Assembly: GCF_000308495.1 (NCBI RefSeq)
Contig: NZ_BAFU01000029.1
Coordinates: 1 to 64,000, forward strand
Direction: 5' to 3'
Length of the DNA: 64,000 nucleotides
Source of the DNA: Nocardia brevicatena NBRC 12119
Lineage (GTDB): Bacteria; Actinomycetota; Actinomycetes; Mycobacteriales; Mycobacteriaceae
Position 1 is the first letter of the stretch. Every line of letters starts with the position of its first letter. Positions 26,959 through 35,424 of this stretch are shown one piece after another. The notes under the pieces are model-generated. The model was not told the origin of the DNA. It saw only the letters and a list, made by a program, of their open reading frames with translations, and searched no databases. Position numbers and translations under genes: made by a program.

Positions 26959-27648
26959 ATGCTTTTGAAGGGAAAACACATGTCAACAGGCGAAAACCTT
27001 CCGCGTGCTGCCGTTCGAACCGTCGGTGGAAACGATATCGAGGTTCGCAACCTGCGGTTGTCCGACCTGGACCGACTGGTGGACATGGAGCGAATCAAGT
27101 GGGACCACGAACAGGCGGCGACAGCCGAGGAACTGTTCGAGAGGATTGATCAGCTACCCGACCTTGCCGCGGGAGCGTTCGCGCCGGACGGGGACAGACT
27201 CCTAGCGTCTATGTTCGCTCGACCGATCACCGACGAAACGGTTCAGGAGGCCGAGAGTTGGCGGGCGTGTGCCTACGCCCCACTCCCCCCGCGCGGTAGT
27301 ACCGATTGCCTGTTCGGCGTGAGCCTGACCAGTACCAGCTCCGCAGCGGCCGGTGCTCTCTTTCGCTCGTTCATGCCGCAGCTGGCCGAATTGGGTTATC
27401 GGAACCTGTACGGCGGGTCGACCGTCCCTGGATTGCGCGAATGGATCAAGGCCAATCCGGAAGGTTCACCGGTCTCTTATGTACGGGCGACCAACGATGA
27501 CGGGACGCCCGTCGACCGGCAGCTTCGCTACTACTACCTGAACGGCTTCACGACGATAGTCGCAGTCAAACCAAACTACTTCCCCCACCCGCAGTCTCTG
27601 GACTACGGCGCTCTGATCCACAGACCTCTTCGACCGAGCAGTTGGTGA
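26959..27648 (+). CDS. GNAT-like acyltransferase
   Basis: 229 residues from ATG 26959 (GGTGGAGAA just upstream), or 222 from ATG 26980, which also has a ribosome site (AAGGG); both are plausible. The order of segments fits the GNAT fold: EVRNLRLSDLDRLVDMERI at the N-terminus, a central strand in TDCLFGVSLTSTSS, then a helix and strand ending LAELGYRNLYGGSTVPGL. The canonical acyl-CoA loop is not sharp, so the donor is unclear. The gene starts 8 bp after the PKS stop, which suggests co-translation and a role in loading, releasing or modifying the polyketide chain. That role is inference. Confidence 0.7.
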   Translation: MLLKGKHMSTGENLPRAAVRTVGGNDIEVRNLRLSDLDRLVDMERIKWDHEQAATAEELFERIDQLPDLAAGAFAPDGDRLLASMFARPITDETVQEAESWRACAYAPLPPRGSTDCLFGVSLTSTSSAAAGALFRSFMPQLAELGYRNLYGGSTVPGLREWIKANPEGSPVSYVRATNDDGTPVDRQLRYYYLNGFTTIVAVKPNYFPHPQSLDYGALIHRPLRPSSW

Positions 27649-27678
27649 CTGCACAGTGCGCGAGCCGAGGGAGAAGAA

Positions 27679-28476
27679 ATGCTGCAGCTACAACCGGCGA
27701 CTGCCCCGTTGAGTGAGTTCATCGCCGGAAAGAAACCGGCGTTCCTTCCAGGGCTGGCCGCCGACTGGCCGGCCGTGCACCGGTGGGATTTCGACTTCCT
27801 CGGGAAGCTGGGGCCCGAGATGACCATCGAGCTGGTTCGGGGGGATCGCGAAAGCGCCGCAACACATTTCACCGAGTCTACGCTGGGCGCGTTCATGGAA
27901 TTCCTCGCTGACGACAACCCCGGCGCGGAATCCCTGTACCTCAAAGAATTCAACCTTCTGCGTAGGTTTCCAGAGCTCCAGGCCGACATACTGCCTCGAA
28001 AGAGACTGTTCCCGCGGAATTCGGTCGCTCCGCCTCCCGGAGTCTGGTTGGGTCCCGCGGGCGCGCGCACCGGTGCGCACTACGACCTGCTGGGAAACAT
28101 CGCCGTAGCGATCCGCGGAAACAAGCGCTTCCGCATAGCGCCACCCGGTTTCGTCGAAAGCGCTGATGCGCTGTCCCCGAAATACGACCCCTGGGCGCGT
28201 CTTTCGGCCCGGCCCTTGGCGGAGATAGCCGCCACAGCGACGAATTCCGAAAAGACCCTGTTCGAAGTCGAGCTGCAGGCCGGTGACGCACTCTACGTGC
28301 CCGATCACTGGTGGCACGAGGTGTACAATCGCTCGCCCAGCATCCTGCTGAGCGGCTTCTTCGGCACCTGCAAACACGTCGCGTCCTGCGCGATCCAGGT
28401 CGCAGCCCGCCACGTTCTGCACCTCGCGCGCCTCGACCATGTCACCGCGTGCACCTGTCACGAAACCACCGCCTGA
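27679..28476 (+). CDS. JmjC/cupin-8-like Fe(II)/2-oxoglutarate hydroxylase
   Basis: 265 residues from ATG 27679, after GAGGGAGAAG. The double-stranded beta-helix core has the iron ligands in TGAHYDLLGNIAVAIRGNKR (HxD, about residue 133) and the distal His in PDHWWHEVYN (about 212). The Lys in RGNKRF is the usual 2-oxoglutarate contact of the JmjC/FIH-like family. Bacterial relatives hydroxylate peptides, proteins or carrier-bound substrates. The C-terminal tail has three cysteines (CKHVASCAI, ACTCHE). It is between the GNAT and ACP genes, so a carrier-bound intermediate is a plausible substrate. The fourth non-haem iron oxygenase of the cluster. Confidence 0.82.
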   Translation: MLQLQPATAPLSEFIAGKKPAFLPGLAADWPAVHRWDFDFLGKLGPEMTIELVRGDRESAATHFTESTLGAFMEFLADDNPGAESLYLKEFNLLRRFPELQADILPRKRLFPRNSVAPPPGVWLGPAGARTGAHYDLLGNIAVAIRGNKRFRIAPPGFVESADALSPKYDPWARLSARPLAEIAATATNSEKTLFEVELQAGDALYVPDHWWHEVYNRSPSILLSGFFGTCKHVASCAIQVAARHVLHLARLDHVTACTCHETTA

Positions 28477-28538
28477 CCTATGTCACCCGATCTGGTTCAG
28501 GCACCGGTGAGTCGCTGCCTTCCTGTTAAGGAGTACTG

Positions 28539-28811
28539 ATGAGAGAGTTCGCCCTCGATGACTTGAGCCGACTGTATCGGGCGTGTGAAGGAGCCGACCT
28601 GGAGCTCACCGAGAAAAGACTCGACGAGCCCTTCGAGGAACTCGGGTTGGACTCGCTCGGCACGATCGAACTGGCCGAACGAATTCAGCGGGAATGGCAT
28701 GTCCGCATACCGATGCTGTTACCGAACGAGACCGTCGAGATTCTTCGCACGCCGCGGCTGGCCCTCGAATATGTCAACAAGCTCTTGGCCGCGGCGTACG
28801 AAATGAAATAG
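28539..28811 (+). CDS. Discrete acyl carrier protein
   Basis: 90 residues from ATG 28539, with AAGGAG upstream. The phosphopantetheine serine is in FEELGLDSLGTIELAERI (about residue 42). Length, acidic composition and flanking pattern match the free-standing ACPs of type II PKS systems (FEELGxDSL, then a helix with ERI and V-I-P). It may accept the chain from the type I module, which has its own ACP but no releasing domain, or carry a starter unit. A carrier like this next to oxygenases often means the oxidation happens on a tethered chain. Confidence 0.92.
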   Translation: MREFALDDLSRLYRACEGADLELTEKRLDEPFEELGLDSLGTIELAERIQREWHVRIPMLLPNETVEILRTPRLALEYVNKLLAAAYEMK

Positions 28812-28830
28812 AAGCGGAAGGAGTTCACCG

Positions 28831-29286
28831 GTGACACGATCGGTCGACGACCTGATCACGACGTTATACCGCGGTTTGAGTGGCGACGTCGGTCTGCTGG
28901 ACGACGTGATGGACCCCGACTGGTTCGACGACTCGCCCGGGCCCGCGCCAGGTCGCGCTGGTATCGAAAGTCTCGTTGCCGCAGTAGATCACGCCTTCAC
29001 CGGTTTCACGATCGTCGTGCACACGATCGTCGACGGACGCGGGGCCGACGGCAACGGGATGGTCGCGGTCCGTGGGGAGATGCGCGGCGTACACGAGGGG
29101 GAGTGGCTCGGTGTTCCCGCCACCGGAAGAGCCGTCCGGATCCGGATCCACGAATTCCATCAGATCGCCGGCGGACTCGTTGTTCGTTCCTGGGGCCTCG
29201 AGGACTGGTTCGGATGGCTTCGCCAGGTCGGGGCTGTCGATATCGGTGGTCCCGGGATCTATGAGGGGAAACGTAGCGTCTCATGA
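28831..29286 (+). CDS. SnoaL-like NTF2-fold protein (ester cyclase family)
   Basis: 151 residues from GTG 28831, following GGAAGGAG. The NTF2-like fold of the SnoaL group is indicated by the N-terminal helix, the central strand region (GMVAVRGEMRGVHEGEWLGV) and the signature PATGRAVRIRIHEFHQIAGG ending SWGLEDWFGWLRQVG. Members catalyse aldol cyclisation or ester/epoxide chemistry, or act as hydroxylases, in polyketide pathways. Its stop overlaps the P450 start as ATGA, so the two proteins are made together and could act in sequence. Confidence 0.85.
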   Translation: MTRSVDDLITTLYRGLSGDVGLLDDVMDPDWFDDSPGPAPGRAGIESLVAAVDHAFTGFTIVVHTIVDGRGADGNGMVAVRGEMRGVHEGEWLGVPATGRAVRIRIHEFHQIAGGLVVRSWGLEDWFGWLRQVGAVDIGGPGIYEGKRSVS

Positions 29287-30635
29287 CAGAGCTCTCCTGC
29301 GAGATACCGACTGCGCCGGGCGCCCGGCCGGTGGTCGGCCATCTCCTGCCGTTCTTGAAGCAGCCTTTCACCTTTCTGTCGCAGCTGCCCGAATACGGTG
29401 ATCTCGTGAAGATCCGGCTCGGCCCGAAAACCGCGGTGGTGATCTGTGACCCCGGGCTGACACGCAAAGTTCTGATCGACGACCGAACCTTCGACAAAGG
29501 CGGACTGTTCCTGGAACGAGAGCGGGAGTGGCTCGGTGAAAGCGTCGCCACCTGCACCCACAACAAGCACCGGCACAAGCGTCGCCTGGCCCAGCCTGCC
29601 TTTCATCTGAAACGTCTCGTCGACTACGCGCACACGATGACGACGCAGATCGCTTCCGTCGTCGACGGTTGGCATTCGGGCCGAGTCCTCGACGTCTGCC
29701 CGGAGATGTTCACGATCACGTCCCGGGTATTCGGCGCAGCCATGTTCTCCAGTACCCTGCCGGCCGGGGTGCTGCACGAGGTGATCGGCGACCTCACCGC
29801 CACCTTCGACGGCACTTTCCAACGCACGCTGCTGCCGGACGCGATCAGCCGCCTACCGATACCCGGCACCAGACGCTACAACCACGCCAATCGGCGGCTG
29901 CGCAAGACGATGAACGGCATCATCGCCGATCGCCGCGCGAGCGGCATCGACAACGGTGACCTGCTCTCGGCGCTACTGACGGTCCACGACCGTGAGAGTG
30001 ACGCTCCTGGCACGATCGACGACGACGTCAGCGATGCCGTCGTGACGTTCTTCGTCGCGGGAACGGAGACCACGTCCTCCGCGTTGGCGTGGGTGCTGTA
30101 CGTGCTCGCACAACACCCCGATATCGAAGCGCGGTTGCATGCCGAGGTCGATACCGTGCTCGCCGGACGACAGCCCGAATACAGTGACCTGGAGCGGCTG
30201 AAGTTCGCGAGCAGTATCGTCACCGAAACCCTTCGCCTCTACCCTCCTGCGTGGTTCTTCACCCGGAAAGTCACCGCCGCAGGCGTGGAACTCGGACCAT
30301 ACGAGCTGCCGGTCGGCAGCACAGTCGCCCTGAGTCCGTACCTCATCCACCGGCAGGCCGACCTCTACGACGAGCCCGACCGCTTCGATCCCGACCGTTG
30401 GCTGCCGGAGCGAACGGCACCGCCCCCGGGGGCACTCCTGCCTTTCGGCGGCGGGGCGAGGAAGTGCATCGGGGAAGCCTTCGGGATGACCGAGGTCGTG
30501 CTGGCCCTGGTGATCATCGCGAGTCGCTGGCGGTTGCAGGTCGTCCCCGAAAAGCGTATGCGCCCTCCGCTTTCCGTGTCCTTGGTGCCAGGCGGTCTAC
30601 ACCTACGTGTGGTCGACCGCCGGGCCGGGGGATAA
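29283..30635 (+). CDS. Cytochrome P450
   Basis: 450 residues from ATG 29283. The I-helix oxygen-binding motif is VAGTETTSSALAW (about 258), the ExxR motif ETLRLYPPAWF (about 315) and the haem loop LPFGGGARKCIGEAFG with Cys about 394. The overall layout, including GDLVKIRLGPKTAVVICDP and FDKGGLF near the N-terminus, resembles the pentalenene-oxygenase-like bacterial P450s. There is no membrane anchor, and no ferredoxin or reductase gene nearby, so electrons must come from elsewhere. Translationally coupled to the SnoaL-like gene. Confidence 0.94.
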   Translation: MTELSCEIPTAPGARPVVGHLLPFLKQPFTFLSQLPEYGDLVKIRLGPKTAVVICDPGLTRKVLIDDRTFDKGGLFLEREREWLGESVATCTHNKHRHKRRLAQPAFHLKRLVDYAHTMTTQIASVVDGWHSGRVLDVCPEMFTITSRVFGAAMFSSTLPAGVLHEVIGDLTATFDGTFQRTLLPDAISRLPIPGTRRYNHANRRLRKTMNGIIADRRASGIDNGDLLSALLTVHDRESDAPGTIDDDVSDAVVTFFVAGTETTSSALAWVLYVLAQHPDIEARLHAEVDTVLAGRQPEYSDLERLKFASSIVTETLRLYPPAWFFTRKVTAAGVELGPYELPVGSTVALSPYLIHRQADLYDEPDRFDPDRWLPERTAPPPGALLPFGGGARKCIGEAFGMTEVVLALVIIASRWRLQVVPEKRMRPPLSVSLVPGGLHLRVVDRRAGG

Positions 30636-30708
30636 GGGACTGAAGTGAGTCCGGACAGCGACAACCCAGCATCCGGGCGTCGCGTAACCGATGTGAAAGA
30701 GGTGTCCG

Positions 30709-31596
30709 GTGTTCGAGTTGACAAGTGCTGAACAAGAATCGCTCCCATCCGATGACGATGTCGAGTTCTATCGGAAGCACGGCTGGTTCATCACACCACG
30801 ATTGTTCGCCGACGAAGCGATCGACGATGCGTTGGACGCATTGGAGGCGCATCACCGACGCGAGCGTGACTACGAGCTCCCGGGCGCGATCGACGAACTC
30901 TACGACTGGGCCCCGGGCGCGGTACACCAGATCCGGTTCAACGATTACGTCGCGCTGACCAATCGCCGCCTCCGCGATTTCATGCTGCAGCCGATAGTCG
31001 CGGCCATTGCCGCGCGGTTGGCGCGAACGAGCCAGATCAGATTGTGGCAGAGCAGTATTGTGTACAAGCAACCACAAACCGCCGGCGGCGATACCACTAT
31101 CGGATGGCATGCCGAACGCGCCTACCTGCGTACCTGCACCTCCACCAATATGTTGACCGCATGGATCGCTCTACAGGACTGTGACGAGTCCATGGGCCCG
31201 GTGGTGATGATCGATGAAAGCCACCGCTGGCCGGATACCGAAGAGATTCGTGCCATCAGATACGGCCGGACATTCTTCGGCGCCGATCCCGCGTTGTTGC
31301 AGGACCGCCTCGAGCGCACCGGCATGCCGCTGCGAACCGTTCCCATGTTGTTGCGCAAGGGAGAAGTCAGTTTTCATCATTGCCTGACGCTCCACAGCAG
31401 CGGCCCCAATCTGAGCGGGCATGCCAGGGTCGGTGCGACAGTCGATATGCAGGATCGAGTGAATCGCTATCAATCGGTTTACGACCAAGCGGGTGAATTG
31501 CTCACTACTGCCAACGATCGGATGTGCCGCAAGCTACCGAACGGCGATTTCGACTACAGCGACCCTACGATCTGTCCCGTGCTGTGGGAGGAGTAG
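30709..31596 (+). CDS. Phytanoyl-CoA dioxygenase-like protein with an HxE motif (paralogue 1)
   Basis: 295 residues from GTG 30709, preceded by GAGGTG. The PhyH-type fold is recognised from DVEFYRKHGWFITPRLF at the start, the metal motif IGWHAERAYLRTCTSTNMLT (about residue 133), AWIALQDCDESMGPVVMI, and the distal His region SFHHCLTLHSSGPN with the Arg of ARVGATV. The first two ligands read His-Ala-Glu; most family members, and the next gene, have His-x-Asp. Glu is a workable ligand, known for example from clavaminate synthase, so the enzyme may be active. Adjacent to a full-length paralogue. Confidence 0.85.
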   Translation: MFELTSAEQESLPSDDDVEFYRKHGWFITPRLFADEAIDDALDALEAHHRRERDYELPGAIDELYDWAPGAVHQIRFNDYVALTNRRLRDFMLQPIVAAIAARLARTSQIRLWQSSIVYKQPQTAGGDTTIGWHAERAYLRTCTSTNMLTAWIALQDCDESMGPVVMIDESHRWPDTEEIRAIRYGRTFFGADPALLQDRLERTGMPLRTVPMLLRKGEVSFHHCLTLHSSGPNLSGHARVGATVDMQDRVNRYQSVYDQAGELLTTANDRMCRKLPNGDFDYSDPTICPVLWEE

Positions 31597-31640
31597 CACG
31601 CCGTATTCCGTATTTTTCTTTCGATTTGAAATGAGGAGTC

Positions 31641-32540
31641 ATGTTCGAGTTGTCGCCTACCGAACAGAAGTTGCTGCCCTCCGATGACGATGTCGAGTTC
31701 TATCAGCAGCATGGCTGGTTCGTTACACCACGATTGTTCACCGACGAAGTGGTGGACGCCGCGTCGGCCGCACTGGCGGCTCACCACAGGGGCGAACGCG
31801 ACTGGGTGTTACCCATCACGCTCGACGAGATGGACGACTGGGTCGAGGGCTCGCCGCATCGGCTCCGATTCAACGATCACGTCGCACTGACCAGCAACCA
31901 TCTCGGAAGGTTCATGCTCCAGCCGTTGATCGGGGCCATCGCGGCGCGGCTGGCGCGGACCAGTCAGATCAGGCTCTGGTTGAGCAGCTTGATATGCAAG
32001 CCACCACGCACGGAGCACACCATCGAATGGCATTCCGACCGTGTTCATTGGCAAACCTGCACCTCCACGAATATGTTGACCGCGTGGATTGCGCTACAGG
32101 ACAGTGACGAATCCATGGGCCCCGTTATAATGATCGATGGGAGCCATCGATGGTCGGATACCGAGCAGATACGTGCGATTCGCTATAACGACGAATTCAT
32201 TCTCGGCGCCGACCCGGCAAAGGCGGAGAGTTTGCTCATGAGCACCGGAATACCGATTCGACGCGTGCCGCTGTTGCTACGCAAAGGGCAGGTGAGTTTT
32301 CACAGCTGCATGACGATTCACGGCAGTGGCTCGAATCTGAGCGACCTTGCGCGAGTAGGACTGATCGTGCACTTGCAGGATGAGGCGAACCGGTACCAAC
32401 GGGTTCACGATGAAAATGGGAATCTGTACTCACATGTCAACGATCAGATGTGCGGCAGACTGCCCAACGGGGACGTCGACTACAGAGATCCCAAGATTTT
32501 TCCCGTGCTCTGGGATACGACGGAATCCTCGCTCCGGTGA
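31641..32540 (+). CDS. Phytanoyl-CoA dioxygenase-like protein (paralogue 2)
   Basis: 299 residues from ATG 31641 (GAGGAG upstream). It is co-linear with the preceding gene (DVEFYQQHGWFVTPRLF, STNMLTAWIALQDSDESMGP, VSFHSCMTIHGSGSN) but with the canonical His-x-Asp in IEWHSDRVHWQ (about 130). The pair, 45 bp apart, is a tandem duplication followed by divergence, so the two may oxidise successive positions. Its stop overlaps the glycosyltransferase start as GTGA. Confidence 0.88.
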   Translation: MFELSPTEQKLLPSDDDVEFYQQHGWFVTPRLFTDEVVDAASAALAAHHRGERDWVLPITLDEMDDWVEGSPHRLRFNDHVALTSNHLGRFMLQPLIGAIAARLARTSQIRLWLSSLICKPPRTEHTIEWHSDRVHWQTCTSTNMLTAWIALQDSDESMGPVIMIDGSHRWSDTEQIRAIRYNDEFILGADPAKAESLLMSTGIPIRRVPLLLRKGQVSFHSCMTIHGSGSNLSDLARVGLIVHLQDEANRYQRVHDENGNLYSHVNDQMCGRLPNGDVDYRDPKIFPVLWDTTESSLR

Positions 32541-33658
32541 CTCTGGAGTCGCACCGAGCCGGCGAGGAGCGTGTTCTCTTCGTTGCGACGGAAATCGACG
32601 GCGGCGTGGAAGCGGTGCTGGAGGTGCTGATCCGAGGGCTGGAGGAGCGTGGTGTGCGGTGTGCGGTGTACGCGCCGCAGGGTGGCCCCGGTCGGGTCGG
32701 GTCGTTGTGTGCGCTCGGCGTGTGGACCGGGTCGCCCGCGCCGGTGGCGGCACGGCTCGCGCGGGGGGATTTCACGGTGGTGCACGCGACATCGGCGTGC
32801 CCGAGCCGATCCGGTCTGGGATCGCTGCTGCGGTGGGCGTCGCTGTTCGCAGGGACGGTGGTGACCGCGCACGTCAGCACTCCGACCGATGTGACCGAGG
32901 TACGGTTCGACGAGTACACCGCGGTGTCGGCCGCGGCGGCCGCGGCGTTGATCACGCGTACACTGACCTCACCCCAGGTGATCGCGAATGATCCGGATGT
33001 GACGGTGTGCACGCCAGGCCCCGGGCGGGCCGGTGCGCGGCCGCAGCTGCTGTGGGTGGGTCGGGCGGTGGATACCGACTGGCCGACCAAAGGCATCCAC
33101 GGGCTGTTGTATCTGGTGGCCGCCGGTGTGCTGGATGATTTCGAGGTCGTGGTCATCGACACCGAGGACAATGCGGAGACGCTCGGGCTCGACGATTGGC
33201 TGGCCGGGCGGGTGGACTACCGGCCTGGCCTGTGTTCGAAAGCTGCCCTGGTGCAGTTGTATCGGGATGTCGCCGCCAGCGGTGGCGCGCTGATCTCGAC
33301 CTCACGGTCCGAGGGACACCCGATGGTTATGCTCGAGGCGATGGCCTCGGGCTGTCCGGTGATCGTTCCCGACAGTCCCGGCTTCGGCATGATCACCGAC
33401 GGCGTGAACGGGCTGAAATACCCTCGGCACGCGGCATTCTTGGAGGTTCCCCGCTGTTTGCGCGAGCTGGGCGATACGCAGATCCGGGAAAGGATCGTCG
33501 CGGGCGCGTTGGCCTCGATCGCCGGAGACGGGCACCCGGACCGGATGGTCGAGGCGTATCTGCGAGTGTACCGGTCGCTGCCGCCGCGATCGATCGGGCA
33601 TCGGGCCAGGGGCGTGCTGGAACTGGTTCGGGGGTTGGGGCATCGGCGATCGGGGTGA
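32537..33658 (+). CDS. GT4-like glycosyltransferase
   Basis: 373 residues starting at GTG 32537, which overlaps the upstream stop (GTGA). A start at 32450 would run 90 bp into the previous gene and is not needed. The two-domain GT-B layout is visible: ERVLFVATEIDGGVEAVLEV at the N-terminus, LLWVGRAV opening the second domain, and the donor-binding motif SEGHPMVMLEAMASGCPVIV with the spaced glutamates of GT4 enzymes. It presumably decorates the cluster product. Reading through its codons, third positions are very GC-rich, more so than in the PhyH genes, which may reflect a different origin. Last gene of the rightward run starting at 18453. Confidence 0.85.
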   Translation: MTLESHRAGEERVLFVATEIDGGVEAVLEVLIRGLEERGVRCAVYAPQGGPGRVGSLCALGVWTGSPAPVAARLARGDFTVVHATSACPSRSGLGSLLRWASLFAGTVVTAHVSTPTDVTEVRFDEYTAVSAAAAAALITRTLTSPQVIANDPDVTVCTPGPGRAGARPQLLWVGRAVDTDWPTKGIHGLLYLVAAGVLDDFEVVVIDTEDNAETLGLDDWLAGRVDYRPGLCSKAALVQLYRDVAASGGALISTSRSEGHPMVMLEAMASGCPVIVPDSPGFGMITDGVNGLKYPRHAAFLEVPRCLRELGDTQIRERIVAGALASIAGDGHPDRMVEAYLRVYRSLPPRSIGHRARGVLELVRGLGHRRSG

Positions 33659-33674
33659 TGATCACCGTCCACAT

Positions 33675-33905
33675 TACCCCGTCCGTCCGCCAGAATCGGC
33701 ATCGATCGTTGCAGCGCCGATGCGAATGACGATCTCCGGGATGCGGCAGCGGCGGGCCCATTGAAGCCACCCGGCCAGCAGCTTGCGTCCGTCGTCTCCT
33801 TGATCCGAAATAGTTCCCGCAGTTGCTCTTTGAGCAGATACGCCCTGTACAGGATCATGTTGGTGTGTTGGATCGAGGCCAGCGAGGTGCGCTGTACGCC
33901 CGGCT
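33675..33905 (-). pseudogene. Remnant of an ISL3-family transposase
   Basis: A minus-strand frame contains QRTSLASIQHTNMILYRAYL and LKEQLRELF, a hallmark of the C-terminal part of ISL3-family transposases. A shifted frame continues with LLAGWLQWARRCRIPEIV, the next family block, ending at a stop near 33675. The rest of the element is gone. The remnant marks the junction between the rightward glycosyltransferase and the leftward one. The remaining bases of 33659-34076 hold nothing else I can identify. Confidence 0.7.
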
Positions 33906-34076
33906 CGGTCGAATCCGCGCTGCTTGCACGCCTTCGCCGCATCCGCTCAGCGCAGTCGCCGCCACGCCGAGGCACATCAGCAATCGGGTAGTCGAAGAAC
34001 GCATATGGTTGCACTTCGCATGGGACACCCCAGCGCGTGCGAACGTTCAACCCCTGCGGGCGTACTGGCGCACAGC

Positions 34077-35048
34077 CTACTTCGAGCCGGAGTCAACCGC
34101 CCGAACCACCAGTGCTGCGATGTCGTCGAGATAGCCGGCCATGTTCCTTCCCCGGCTGCGCAACGCGTTTCGGAGCAGCTCGCTTCGATTACGGTCATCG
34201 AGCAACATGTTCACCGCCGTGCGGAGCGCATCAGGGTCTTCCGGTGGGACGAGCACCGCGCACGAATCGTCCACGTATTCACGACTGCCGACGACGTCGG
34301 TGATCACCAATGGTGCACCGGCCTGCGCGGCGTTCATAATTCTTTTCTGGCCGATGCTGGCGCCCGTCTCCGGAATTGGAACCACATAGACCGCGGCCCG
34401 GTCGACTTCGGCTTGGTGATCTTCAGCGGGGATGTCGTGCCGAACAACGGTCGATGTTCCGCGGGCCAACGTTTCGACGGTACCTAGATTGGCCGCGGTG
34501 CAGATCGCATGTACATCCCAATCCGATCCTTCGGCCGCGCCGAAGAACGTGACCCAATCGACGCGCTCGCCCGACGCGACCACCCGACGTCCGCCGTTGA
34601 GAGCGCCGACCGGGCTGTCGTCGAAACGCGCGGGCCATCGGACGAGCGCCAACCTGTCCTGCGGGATCCCGAGCAGTTCCGGATATGTGCGAAGCTCGTG
34701 CTCGGTGAGCACCTGACCACAGAGCAGGGCCCGCGCGGTCACTCCCATGCACACCTTGCGGAACAACAACTGCCCGAGCCGCCCTTGTGGCAGCTCGTCC
34801 ATGATGAACTCGAGCAGGACGAGCTTGCGAATTCCGAGCAGGCCGTAGAGCACGATGCAGGTGAGGGCGCCCGGTGATCGGGTTCCCGTTACTACCGCGT
34901 CCGCGTTTCGTCCCTTGATCGCCAATGCGACACCGCGCAGAACTCCGACACGGTTCGCGATCGGCTGGAATAGCCCGAGGTTGCTGTCGCCGAGTCGCAC
35001 CGCGTCGGGGATGTGCTCTGCGTACCAACCGTCCGCAACGATCCTCAT
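34077..35048 (-). CDS. Glycosyltransferase (GT-B, GT4-like)
   Basis: 323 residues from ATG 35048 (MRIVADGWYAEHIPDAVRLG), with GAGG upstream; a longer frame reaches 35123 but lacks a clear ribosome site. The C-terminal donor domain has GASIGQKRIMNAAQAGAPLV, then ITDVVGSREYV and ALRTAVNMLLDD, the usual end of GT4 proteins. The N-terminal acceptor domain is less conserved. Probably co-transcribed with the small ORF at 35120-35275 and the DUF6879 gene. It may glycosylate the cluster product or the small peptide; neither is shown. Confidence 0.8.
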   Translation of the reverse strand: MRIVADGWYAEHIPDAVRLGDSNLGLFQPIANRVGVLRGVALAIKGRNADAVVTGTRSPGALTCIVLYGLLGIRKLVLLEFIMDELPQGRLGQLLFRKVCMGVTARALLCGQVLTEHELRTYPELLGIPQDRLALVRWPARFDDSPVGALNGGRRVVASGERVDWVTFFGAAEGSDWDVHAICTAANLGTVETLARGTSTVVRHDIPAEDHQAEVDRAAVYVVPIPETGASIGQKRIMNAAQAGAPLVITDVVGSREYVDDSCAVLVPPEDPDALRTAVNMLLDDRNRSELLRNALRSRGRNMAGYLDDIAALVVRAVDSGSK

Positions 35049-35119
35049 GACTTGCAACCTCGGTTTCTGGGAGGAGTGGGAAAAGTGCGGCCAGTCGCCT
35101 GGGTCGTTCGACAGTCGAG

Positions 35120-35275
35120 TCAAGTCACAGCGACAAAATTTGCATTACCGGGGTCTGAGCACACCGCGCGTTCGACGAAGCCGCCGGCGCCGAAGACAAG
35201 GGTGGTCATATCGGGCATTCGGATCGGATGTGAAAGCAACGGCTCGACCTGTGACCCAAGAGTTGGTGGTTTCAC
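35120..35275 (-). CDS. Candidate 51-residue peptide gene
   Basis: GTG 35275 is preceded by AGGAGG eight bases upstream, one of the best ribosome sites in the window. The frame gives 51 residues, starting VKPPTLGSQVEPLLSHPIRM and ending GNANFVAVT, with one Cys and a glycine-rich FGAGGF segment. The frame extends further upstream to ATG 35380 (86 residues) without a ribosome site. No family is recognised. It lies between a DUF6879 gene and a glycosyltransferase gene on the same strand. It could be a small regulator, a modified-peptide precursor or a decayed gene fragment. Confidence 0.45.
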   Translation of the reverse strand: MKPPTLGSQVEPLLSHPIRMPDMTTLVFGAGGFVERAVCSDPGNANFVAVT

Positions 35276-35424
35276 AATGCAGGCCTCCTGATACGGAAAC
35301 TCGCTCGGCGGGGCGATTACCAGAAAGGCTTTCGATCCCATCCGGCAGCACCCCGGGCAGGCTCCGACCGTAGGGTTCATCAACTGACTGTTGCCGAACC
35401 CCAGGGTTGGTCGACACTCGTGGC

